From JBPOIS01 sp052034295 (lineage in GTDB: Bacteria; Pseudomonadota; Gammaproteobacteria; Pseudomonadales; Moraxellaceae), in assembly GCA_052034295.1 (NCBI GenBank), contig JBPOIS010000104.1, forward strand, positions 1 to 8,518: a stretch of DNA of 8,518 bases, given 5' to 3'. This document shows positions 1 to 6,215 of the stretch, in pieces (positions within the stretch are counted from its first letter, which is position 1; each line of letters opens with the position of its first letter). The notes under the pieces are model-generated. The model had not been told where the DNA came from. It saw only the letters and a list, made by a program, of their open reading frames with translations, and ran no database searches. A program made the position numbers and the translations under genes.

Positions 1-15
1 CATGGCCCCGGTCGT

Positions 16-2028
16 TTATTGATTCAGCTGAATCGCCACCGCCTCGGCGGTCAGATAGCCCACCGCAGCCGAGAATTTCTGGTTGTAGTTCTGATTGATC
101 AGCGGCTCAACCGCCGCCTTCACCTCGGCAGCCGTGGTCTTGATGAACTCCCCGGCGTGCTGAAAATTGCTCATGATGTAGGTCCAGCCATTGAGGTCGG
201 TCACGGCATGCAGGCCCGTGGATTCCCCACCGGCCGGGATCGACATCAGCCGCGACAGCACTTTGGTGTCCACGTTATAGGCCCACAGGAAATTATTGAC
301 GTGCTGGCCGCTGTCCTCACCGATGAACAGGGTGCGCAGGGTCTCACTGAACTTCAGGTTGTCCGGGTTGGCAATGGTGTTCGGGTTGGCGGTGTTGCCC
401 AGTGCGTCGGCCTTCAGGGTTTTGCCATCGGTGTCGAGCAGGTCTTCACCGACCAGCAGCGGCGCCACATCCACCGGCATCCACTCGCTGTTGATGCTGC
501 CCCCGAGGGTGTCCTTCTGGCCCCCTTTCAGGTTCAGCTGCATGACCCCGCCAGCCACCAGTTGCTTTGGAATGGCAATGCCATTGCCAGGCACGTTGCG
601 GGCATCGCCGGTCACCATGGAGGACTGCATGTTTTGCAGGGCGGAATAGGCGATTTTGTCCTTGATGTTCACCGTGGTGCCTTCCATCTTGGTGAAGCCC
701 AGACTGGCCCCCATCAGCGCGGCATAGCGATGGGTTTCCAGGAAAGCTGCGGCTTTTTCCTGCCCCGGCTTCAGCTTGACCCATTCGGTTTTGCCGTTGG
801 CCACGATCCGGGTGTAGCTGGCATCGGCAGGGTCCGTGGTTTTGACGTCCATGATGTCCGTGGGCTGGATGCCGCCATCGACCAGCGCCTTGATTTCGGC
901 ACTGCTGGCGCTGCCCAGTTTGATCCAGGTCAGTGGCGCCGCAGGCGATCCGGCCTTGCTGAAATCGGTGTTGCCGCCCACCCTGGCCACATACAGGCTG
1001 CCGCTGGACAGGTCTTTTTCCCGATCAGCCACGAACACAAAATAACCGCTGTTGGTGGCGTCATCGCCCATCAGTGCCGTGCGCTGGTCCGGCATGACCT
1101 GCACCAGCTCATGGGAAATCCGCCCCATACAGTAGTGTTTTTTGATGCTGCCGGTGCCATCCGGGTGCACGGTGACTTCGGGCATGTGGCCGTAGTGGTA
1201 GGGGTTGGCACGGGCCGGATCGCCATACAGGTGCTGGCTGAAGGCGTTCAGGTAATTCTTGTCGCGCGCGGCAAACGCATCCGGCTCGTATTCTTCGGAA
1301 GACAGGTGGGTGCCCCACGGCGACAGGCTGGCGCCACAGGTGATCCACAGGCCGTTGACCTTGCTGGTGTCGACGTTGTGGTATTTCACCAGTGACAGCT
1401 TGCCGGTGGCCGGATCCTGATCCAGGGTCAGCACGGCAATCGGCGACGGCAGCTTGCCGTACAGGTCGGTTTTGCCATCCTGCGCCCAGGTGGTGTATTC
1501 AAACTGCACCACCGCAAACACCGGATTGCCCTTGACACCGAGCCTGGCCTTGTCCGCCCCCGGCACGGTCAGCAGCGAGGAGCCATCTGGCGCATCGGAA
1601 AAAAACTGGCGTGTTTGGCCCGCCACGGTGGTGTCGAGGATCGGCTGGTTATGGATGTCAAAATAGCCCCCGGCCTTGATGGTGCCCCCGGCCTGATTCG
1701 GCACGTCGGTACCCGTCAGGAAAAACGGCTGATAGGCCAGCTTGTAGGTGGTGGTTTTGCCGTCGTCACGCTGGATGTTCAGGAACGATTTCACCGTGGT
1801 GGTGGCCATCTCGGCGGCGTTGGCCAGCGTGGGGGCTGCCATCGGGCTGAAGGTGGCCGACACGAATCTGGCCACGGGTTTGCTGCTGGGGGTGTTGTTG
1901 CTGTCACTGCCGCAGCCCGCCAGCACCCCGGCCGCAGTCCCCACCAAAGGCGTGGCCATGGCATATTTGAGCCACTGACGGCGGCTGGTCAGCGGCAAAC
2001 GCACATCCTGAGGAATCTGGTCAGTCAT
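16..2028 (-). CDS. phoX: PhoX-family (DUF839) alkaline phosphatase, Tat-exported predicted lipoprotein
   Basis: Predicted extracytoplasmic phosphatase that releases inorganic phosphate from phosphate esters; PhoX enzymes are calcium/iron metalloenzymes exported folded by Tat. The protein has 670 residues, a normal PhoX length. The N-terminus has a twin-arginine motif (SRRQWLK, residues 15-21), a hydrophobic stretch, then a lipobox LAGC with Cys39 and a Ser/Asn/Pro-rich linker, so it is probably lipid-anchored. Family hallmarks are the TCGASLSPWGTHLSSEEYEP segment beginning at about residue 230 (Cys231), GRISHE (His306, Glu307), a GDDATNSGYFVFV strand segment, and STGLH...NFQHAGE near residues 605-626. 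I chose the ATG at 2028 because AAGGA lies 7 nt upstream; an in-frame ATG at 2049 has no such site. A Pho-box-like array precedes it, which supports the function. DUF839 also covers poorly characterised proteins, so the exact substrate is uncertain. Confidence 0.85.
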   Translation of the reverse strand: MTDQIPQDVRLPLTSRRQWLKYAMATPLVGTAAGVLAGCGSDSNNTPSSKPVARFVSATFSPMAAPTLANAAEMATTTVKSFLNIQRDDGKTTTYKLAYQPFFLTGTDVPNQAGGTIKAGGYFDIHNQPILDTTVAGQTRQFFSDAPDGSSLLTVPGADKARLGVKGNPVFAVVQFEYTTWAQDGKTDLYGKLPSPIAVLTLDQDPATGKLSLVKYHNVDTSKVNGLWITCGASLSPWGTHLSSEEYEPDAFAARDKNYLNAFSQHLYGDPARANPYHYGHMPEVTVHPDGTGSIKKHYCMGRISHELVQVMPDQRTALMGDDATNSGYFVFVADREKDLSSGSLYVARVGGNTDFSKAGSPAAPLTWIKLGSASSAEIKALVDGGIQPTDIMDVKTTDPADASYTRIVANGKTEWVKLKPGQEKAAAFLETHRYAALMGASLGFTKMEGTTVNIKDKIAYSALQNMQSSMVTGDARNVPGNGIAIPKQLVAGGVMQLNLKGGQKDTLGGSINSEWMPVDVAPLLVGEDLLDTDGKTLKADALGNTANPNTIANPDNLKFSETLRTLFIGEDSGQHVNNFLWAYNVDTKVLSRLMSIPAGGESTGLHAVTDLNGWTYIMSNFQHAGEFIKTTAAEVKAAVEPLINQNYNQKFSAAVGYLTAEAVAIQLNQ

Positions 2029-2037
2029 GGCGGAGTC

Positions 2038-2066
2038 CTTGCAGGTCAAAAAACTGATCCTGCAAG
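2038..2066 (-). repeat. Perfect 8-bp inverted repeat reaching into the phoX ribosome binding site
   Basis: CTTGCAGG (2038-2045) and CCTGCAAG (2059-2066) are perfect reverse complements around a 13-nt spacer. In the minus-strand RNA a further TCA/TGA pairing inside the spacer would extend the stem past one bulged A and leave a GTTTTT loop. The 3' arm overlaps the first bases of the AAGGA Shine-Dalgarno sequence of phoX (2036-2040). If transcription starts near 2058, as the Pho-box spacing suggests, only read-through RNA from the upstream genes would contain both arms. Confidence 0.5.
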
Positions 2067-2070
2067 ACTA
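2065..2070 (-). promoter_or_regulatory. Candidate -10 element of phoX
   Basis: TAGTCT on the minus strand lies exactly 10 bp downstream of the last Pho-box-like unit, the usual place for the -10 of a PhoB-activated promoter, where the Pho box replaces the -35. The match to TATAAT is only three of six, so the call rests mainly on spacing. It predicts a start site near 2058 and a leader of about 30 nt. Confidence 0.4.
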
Positions 2071-2080
2071 AAAACGCTGC

Positions 2081-2109
2081 ATGACAGGGGTCTGACGGTT
2101 TTATGACGC
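2081..2109 (-). promoter_or_regulatory. Pho box: three 7-bp PhoB-type repeats upstream of phoX
   Basis: Reading the minus strand there are three units, GCGTCAT (2109-2103), CCGTCAG (2098-2092) and CTGTCAT (2087-2081), separated by 4-bp spacers AAAA and ACCC, so the period is 11 bp. The known PhoB box is two CTGTCAT-like heptamers separated by a 4-bp A/T-rich spacer. Here the unit nearest phoX is a perfect match and the other two match 5 of 7. The most distal unit overlaps the TAA stop of the upstream FAH-family gene. The agreement with the downstream PhoX annotation makes a chance match unlikely. Confidence 0.7.
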
Positions 2110-2751
2110 GCCGATGACGGTGGTGTGGAACTGCACATCGCCCAGCAGCGTGTCGAGGGTCAACAACAGCGACTGGCCCGGCTGCAGGGCGGCCACGCCC
2201 GCGGGGGTCCCGGTCATCACCACATCCCCGGCCAGCAGGCTGAACGTCTGGCTGATCTCGCTGAGCAGCGCCGCCACCCCAAACAGCATGTCTGCGGTGT
2301 GGCCCTGCTGGCGCAATTCACCATCGACATGCAGGCTGAAGCGCACATCGCGCAGGTCGCCCACCGCATCGACGCCCAGCCAGTCGCCCAGCACACAGGC
2401 CCCATCGAAAGCCTTGGCGCGCTCCCACGGATGGCCCCTGGCCTTGAGCTGGTCCTGCAGGTCGCGCAGGGTCAGGTCCAGCCCCAGCGTCACCTCACGC
2501 ACCGCAGCCAGCGCCTGCTCTGGGCTGGCCTGCCGCAGTGGACTGCCCAGCCGCACACACAGCTCGGCTTCATGGTGACAACTGCCCTGCCCGGACGGCC
2601 AGCGCACCCCTTCGGCCATGCGGCAGACGCTGGTGGAGGGCTTGAGGAACAGGATCGGCTGCTCGGGAATCGCATTGCCCAGTTCACGCGCGTGGGCGGC
2701 GTAATTGCGCCCCACACACACCACTTTGGACGGCAGGCTGGCTGATGGCAT
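2101..2751 (-). CDS. Fumarylacetoacetate hydrolase-fold protein, FAHD1/YcgM type (oxaloacetate tautomerase / acylpyruvase-like)
   Basis: Cytosolic enzyme of 216 residues, the size of E. coli YcgM and human FAHD1. The N-terminal VGRNYAAHARELGN carries the His20/Glu23 pair that forms the lid dyad in FAHD1. The divalent-metal ligands are Glu61 and Glu63 (HHEAEL) and Asp92 (LGLDLTLRDLQ). Further signatures are LFLKPST, KAFDGACVLGD and MTGTPAGV. This subfamily acts on oxaloacetate and related short acylpyruvates; reported activities include oxaloacetate tautomerase, oxaloacetate decarboxylase and acylpyruvate hydrolase, and sequence alone does not choose between them. It is not a tyrosine-degradation FAH, which is longer and lies with other catabolic genes. 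I chose ATG 2751 (GGAG 6 nt upstream) over the in-frame GTG at 2781, which has no good ribosome site. It lies 26 bp behind the hydroxyglutarate dehydrogenase gene, so cotranscription is likely. Confidence 0.88.
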   Translation of the reverse strand: MPSASLPSKVVCVGRNYAAHARELGNAIPEQPILFLKPSTSVCRMAEGVRWPSGQGSCHHEAELCVRLGSPLRQASPEQALAAVREVTLGLDLTLRDLQDQLKARGHPWERAKAFDGACVLGDWLGVDAVGDLRDVRFSLHVDGELRQQGHTADMLFGVAALLSEISQTFSLLAGDVVMTGTPAGVAALQPGQSLLLTLDTLLGDVQFHTTVIGAS

Positions 2752-2777
2752 GTCTTGCTCCAAAAAACCCCGTACGG

Positions 2778-4190
2778 TCACGGGGCCGGGATGATCTTGC
2801 CCGGATTGAGGATGCCATTCGGGTCAAACACCGCTTTCACCGCGCGCAGGTAGTCGATTTCCACGGCATCACGGCTGTAGTGCAGGTAATCGCGCTTGGT
2901 CATGCCCACACCGTGTTCGGCGCTGATCGAACCCTGGTATTTTTGCACCGTTTCAAACACATGCCGATTGACCACTTTGCACTGTTCAAAAAACTCATCC
3001 TTGGACAGGTGCGCAGGCTTGAGGATGTTCAGGTGCAGGTTGCCGTCGCCGATGTGGCCAAACCAGCAGATCTCAAAATCCGGATAGTGCTCGGCCACGA
3101 TCGCATCAATGTCGGCAATAAAGGCCGGCACATGGGTGATCAGCACGGAGATGTCGTTTTTGTAGGGGGTAAACGGCGCGATGGTCTCGCTGATGTCCTC
3201 ACGCAGCCGCCACAGGTTCTGCGCCTGCTCAATGCTCTGGCTCATCACCCCATCGACCACCCAGCCCTGCGCCACACAGTGCTCAAAGGTGTTCATGGCA
3301 TCGTCCACCACCGCTTCGAAGCGGCCTTCAAACTCCAGCAGCACATAAAACGGGCATGGCGTCTCAAACGGGCGCTGCACATGGCCAGCGTCGATGACTT
3401 TTTGCATGGCCAGTTCGCCAAAAAATTCAAATGCCGTCAGGTCGATGCGCTGCTGGAAGGCATGCAGGATCGGCATCACAGCGGCAAAATCCGGCACCCC
3501 CAGCACCAGCACGCGCAGGTCCTGCGGCTGGCGCTCAAGCTTGATCTCGGCTTCGGTGACGATGCCCAGCGTGCCCTCGGCACCGATGAACAGCTGGCGC
3601 AGGTCATAGCCGGTGGCGTTTTTGATCATGCCGCGGTTCAGGCGCAACACATCGCCCTTGCCAGTGACCACGGTCAGGCCCAGCACCCACTGCCGGGTCA
3701 TGCCGTAGCGGATCACCTTGATGCCCCCGGCGTTGGTGCCGATGTTGCCGCCGATCTGGCTGCTGCCTGCCGAGGCAAAATCCACCGGATAGTACAGCCC
3801 CTGCTGCTCGGCAAACTGCTGCAGCGCCTCGGTCACCATCCCGGCCTGCACCCGCACCAGCCGGTCCGCCGGCAAAAAATCCAGCACCTTGTTCATGCGG
3901 TCCAGACTGACCACGATCTCGCCCCGGGCTGCCACGGCACCCGCCGACAGGCCGGTCCGCCCCCCGCTGGGCACCACCGGCACGCGGTATTCATTGGCCA
4001 GATGGATGATGCCCTGCACCTGCTCGGTCGAGGCCGGAAACACGATCACCGCCGGGCGCGGCTCGTAGTGCTTGGTCCAGTCGCGGCCCCAGTGCTGCAG
4101 GCTGTCGGCATCGGTGCGCACCTGGGTGTCCCCCAGCAGCTCGGTCAGGCGTTGCAACAGGTCAGCGGGCAGGGTCGGGGACGCAGTCAT
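2778..4190 (-). CDS. FAD-binding oxidoreductase, D-2-hydroxyglutarate dehydrogenase type (GlcD family)
   Basis: Predicted flavoenzyme of 470 residues that oxidises a D-2-hydroxy acid, probably D-2-hydroxyglutarate to 2-oxoglutarate, passing electrons to a carrier. The N-terminal half is a PCMH-type FAD domain with VPSGGRTGLSAG (73-84), GGNIGTNAGGIKVIRYG (147-163) and GAEGTLGIVTEAE (203-215). The C-terminal half is the FAD-oxidase C domain with RLREDISE (328-335), metal-binding WFGHIGDGNLHLN (376-388; His379, His386), SISAEHGVG (421-429) and DPNGILNPGK (456-465). GlcD-type glycolate and D-lactate dehydrogenases share this architecture, so substrate is inferred from context: the gene is divergent from serA, an arrangement expected for the SerA-coupled hydroxyglutarate enzyme. 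I chose ATG 4190; an in-frame TTG at 4211 is possible but the ribosome site at either is weak (GAAG before 4190). Confidence 0.87.
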   Translation of the reverse strand: MTASPTLPADLLQRLTELLGDTQVRTDADSLQHWGRDWTKHYEPRPAVIVFPASTEQVQGIIHLANEYRVPVVPSGGRTGLSAGAVAARGEIVVSLDRMNKVLDFLPADRLVRVQAGMVTEALQQFAEQQGLYYPVDFASAGSSQIGGNIGTNAGGIKVIRYGMTRQWVLGLTVVTGKGDVLRLNRGMIKNATGYDLRQLFIGAEGTLGIVTEAEIKLERQPQDLRVLVLGVPDFAAVMPILHAFQQRIDLTAFEFFGELAMQKVIDAGHVQRPFETPCPFYVLLEFEGRFEAVVDDAMNTFEHCVAQGWVVDGVMSQSIEQAQNLWRLREDISETIAPFTPYKNDISVLITHVPAFIADIDAIVAEHYPDFEICWFGHIGDGNLHLNILKPAHLSKDEFFEQCKVVNRHVFETVQKYQGSISAEHGVGMTKRDYLHYSRDAVEIDYLRAVKAVFDPNGILNPGKIIPAP

Positions 4191-4273
4191 GGCAGCTTCA
4201 ACAGGCGGCAAAAAAACGTCAGGTATGGTAGCATATGCGGCTTGAATTTTTTGGGCATTGTGCTGAGGTCAAG
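4191..4273. promoter_or_regulatory. Divergent promoter region between serA and the hydroxyglutarate dehydrogenase gene
   Basis: These 83 bp must hold the promoters for both genes. On the plus strand the best candidate for serA is an extended -10, TGG followed by TAGCAT (4226-4234), with no convincing -35. It would start RNA near 4241 and leave a leader of about 33 nt. It overlaps the 8-bp palindrome GCATATGC (4231-4238). On the minus strand TTGACC (rightmost end) looks like a -35 but has no good -10 at normal spacing. GAGG 5 nt before 4274 is the serA ribosome site. No regulator site could be named. Confidence 0.45.
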
Positions 4274-5506
4274 ATGGGACAGCAACTGTCGCTGGACAAA
4301 GACAAAATCCGCTTTTTGCTGCTGGAAGGCGTGCACCAGAATGCGCTCGACACCCTGCAGGCAGCAGGCTACACCAACATTGAGTACCTGAAGACCGCGC
4401 TGGAAGAAGATGCCCTGATTGAAAAAATCAAGGACGTGCACTTCCTCGGCATCCGCTCGCGCACCCACGTCAGCGCGCGGGTGCTGGACGCCGCGGATCG
4501 GCTGATCGCCATCGGCTGCTTCTGCATCGGCACCAACCAGGTGGATCTGGATGCGGCGATGGAACGCGGCATTCCCGTGTTCAACGCCCCCTACTCCAAC
4601 ACCCGTTCGGTGGCTGAGCTGGTGCTGGGCGAAACCATCCTGATGCTGCGCGGTATCCCCGAAAAGAACGCGCTGGTACACCGGGGCGGCTGGTCCAAAT
4701 CGGCGGAAGGCAGCTACGAGGCACGCGGCAAGACCCTGGGCATCGTCGGCTATGGCTCGATCGGCTCGCAGCTGTCTGTGCTGGCCGAATCGCTGGGCAT
4801 GAAGGTCATCTACAACGACGTGATTGCCAAGCTGCCGCTGGGCAACGCCCGTCAGGTGGCCAGCCTTGATGACCTGCTGGCGCAGGCCGACGTGGTGTCG
4901 CTGCACGTGCCCGAAAACGCCTCCACCAAAAACATGATGCGCGCCGAGCAGTTTGCCAAAATGAAAAAAGGCAGCCTGTTCATCAACGCGGCCCGGGGCA
5001 CCTGTGTGGACATCGACGCACTGGCCGAAGCCCTCAAGAGCGGCCACATCGGCGGCGCAGCCGTGGACGTGTTCCCCAGGGAACCCAAGGCCAACGGTGA
5101 AGAATTCGTCTCGCCGCTGCGCGGTCTGGACAACGTCATCCTCACCCCGCACATCGGCGGCTCCACCCAGGAAGCGCAGGCCAACATCGGTCTGGAAGTG
5201 GCGGAAAAATTCGTCAACTACAGCGACAGCGGCGCCACCGTCACGGCGGTGAACTTCCCCGAAGTGGCCATCCCGCAGCAGGAAGGCACCCACCGCCTGC
5301 TGCACATCCACCGCAACATCCCCGGCGTGCTGTCGGCGGTGAACCGCCTGTTTGCCGACAACAACATCAACATCTGCGCCCAGAGCCTGATGACCCGTGG
5401 CGATGTCGGCTATCTGGTCATCGATGTGGACGACAGCGACTCGCAGGTGGCGCTGGAAAAAATCCAGGGCGTCGAAGGTACCCTGCGCGTGCGCGTGCTG
5501 TACTGA
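4274..5506 (+). CDS. serA: D-3-phosphoglycerate dehydrogenase, ACT-domain type
   Basis: First enzyme of L-serine synthesis: NAD+-dependent oxidation of 3-phosphoglycerate to 3-phosphohydroxypyruvate in the cytosol. At 410 residues it equals the E. coli enzyme in length. Substrate-binding RSRTH is at 61-65, the Rossmann NAD motif GIVGYGSIG at 156-164, catalytic Arg241 in NAARGT, Glu270 in FPREP and His293 in TPHIGGS. A C-terminal ACT domain (about 340-410) keeps the serine-binding residues His346 and Asn348 (HIHRNIPGV) and Asn366, so feedback inhibition by serine is expected. E. coli-type SerA also reduces 2-oxoglutarate to D-2-hydroxyglutarate, which links it to the divergent dehydrogenase. 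I chose ATG 4274 (GAGG 5 nt upstream; length matches the family) over an in-frame ATG at 4235. A strong terminator 15 bp after the stop makes it monocistronic. Confidence 0.97.
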   Translation: MGQQLSLDKDKIRFLLLEGVHQNALDTLQAAGYTNIEYLKTALEEDALIEKIKDVHFLGIRSRTHVSARVLDAADRLIAIGCFCIGTNQVDLDAAMERGIPVFNAPYSNTRSVAELVLGETILMLRGIPEKNALVHRGGWSKSAEGSYEARGKTLGIVGYGSIGSQLSVLAESLGMKVIYNDVIAKLPLGNARQVASLDDLLAQADVVSLHVPENASTKNMMRAEQFAKMKKGSLFINAARGTCVDIDALAEALKSGHIGGAAVDVFPREPKANGEEFVSPLRGLDNVILTPHIGGSTQEAQANIGLEVAEKFVNYSDSGATVTAVNFPEVAIPQQEGTHRLLHIHRNIPGVLSAVNRLFADNNINICAQSLMTRGDVGYLVIDVDDSDSQVALEKIQGVEGTLRVRVLY

Positions 5507-5521
5507 GCACCCCCGCAGCCG

Positions 5522-5556
5522 AAATGGCCCCGCCCTTGGACGGGGCCATTTTTTTG
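5522..5556 (+). terminator. Rho-independent terminator of serA
   Basis: Perfect 11-bp stem AAATGGCCCCG (5522-5532) with CGGGGCCATTT (5541-5551), an 8-nt loop, and a run of seven T (5549-5555) beginning inside the stem. It starts 15 nt after the serA stop codon. The matching A-run on the left arm is only three bases, so it is mainly a plus-strand terminator. Confidence 0.93.
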
Positions 5557-5771
5557 ATCACCAGGGCCATGGCTGCACCGCAAAAGGACTGCCCAGCCAC
5601 AGGCGACCCGCTGCAATCCATCGCCGGTCATGACCACAGCCTTTGCCCGGTTTTAAATCGCCAATCGCCAGGATAAAAACCCTTTCCCCTGCTTGAATCA
5701 CGCCGCAAAGCCCTGCACCATACGGGAGATATGCACGACAACACAATCCGTTAATTGGGAATCAATAGACC
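5557..5771. other. Intergenic region between serA terminator and the TM2 gene
   Basis: No gene I can support lies in these 215 bp. The region must contain the promoter of the next gene; TTGAAT at 5693-5698 is a possible -35 but no good -10 follows at 16-18 bp. A short tandem ATCGCCA repeat (around 5657-5670) is visible. A minus-strand open frame (5746-5558) has no ribosome site and resembles no family I know. Confidence 0.5.
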
Positions 5772-6167
5772 ATGGACCTCAGCAAAACCCCAGCCACACC
5801 GCCCACACCACCGGTCCAGCCTGCACAGACCCGCAGCGCCCATGAAAAATTCTGCTCGCACTGCGGACAGGTGATCAGCCTGCAGGCGGAAATCTGCCCG
5901 AAATGTGGCGTACGGCAAATGGCCCCGCCGCTGGCGGCCACACTGATGGCCGTTGCACCCAACGGCAAAAGCCGCATCGTCGCGGCATTACTGGCGTTTT
6001 TTCTGGGTAGTTTCGGGGTGCACAAGTTTTATCTGGGCCAGATTGGCCTTGGCGTGGCTTACCTGCTGTTTTGCTGGACTTTCATTCCCAGTATCATCGC
6101 GTTTTTTGAATTCATTTTTTTCCTGATCATGTCAGACGATGAATTCAACCGCAAATATGGCCACTGA
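5772..6167 (+). CDS. Zinc-ribbon and TM2-domain membrane protein
   Basis: Small inner-membrane protein of 131 residues with no known enzymatic role. Residues 1-25 are a Pro/Thr-rich tail. A zinc ribbon follows with FCSHCG (Cys28, Cys31) and ICPKCG (Cys42, Cys45), spacing C-x2-C-x10-C-x2-C. The TM2 domain fills 67-131: a first helix (about 69-81), the hallmark FGVHKFYLGQIGLG loop (81-94), a long hydrophobic region (about 95-120) and a C-terminal SDDEFNRKYGH. This zinc-ribbon/TM2 layout is common in bacteria; a role in sensing or membrane organisation is only a guess. The start is set by an in-frame ATG preceded by GGGA at 11 nt, a weak site. The next gene begins 48 bp downstream on the same strand, so the two may be cotranscribed. 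Confidence 0.88.
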   Translation: MDLSKTPATPPTPPVQPAQTRSAHEKFCSHCGQVISLQAEICPKCGVRQMAPPLAATLMAVAPNGKSRIVAALLAFFLGSFGVHKFYLGQIGLGVAYLLFCWTFIPSIIAFFEFIFFLIMSDDEFNRKYGH

Positions 6168-6215
6168 GCCTACGGCAACCTGCAAATTGCCCCTGTGCAC
6201 TGGAGTCCCCAGACC

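Noticed and set aside
1..15. Possible half of a terminator stem after phoX (GGCCCCGG near the window start)
   Set aside because: The other arm, if any, lies outside the window, so it cannot be judged.
19..1395. Plus-strand open frame of 458 codons opposite phoX
   Set aside because: It lies wholly antisense to a well-supported PhoX gene, has His/Gly/Val-rich shadow composition and no recognisable motif.
2752..2781. GTG at 2781 giving a 4-bp overlap (GTGA) between the dehydrogenase and FAH-family genes
   Set aside because: The ATG at 2751 has a good GGAG site and gives a length and N-terminus matching FAHD1/YcgM; the added ten residues do not fit the family.
2745..4391. Plus-strand open frame of 548 codons opposite the hydroxyglutarate dehydrogenase and running into serA
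   Set aside because: His/Gln/Arg-rich antisense shadow of a GC-rich gene; it also overlaps the serA start in a different frame.
4187..5311. Minus-strand open frame of 374 codons opposite serA
   Set aside because: Antisense shadow of a gene with every SerA catalytic residue; its composition is typical of reversed GC-rich coding DNA.
5693..5721. Sigma70 promoter for the TM2 gene starting at TTGAAT
   Set aside because: The hexamer at normal spacing (CACCAT) is a poor -10, so the call would rest on one element only.
5558..5746. Minus-strand open frame of 62 codons in the serA-TM2 gap
   Set aside because: No ribosome site, no family resemblance, and it ends at the serA terminator.
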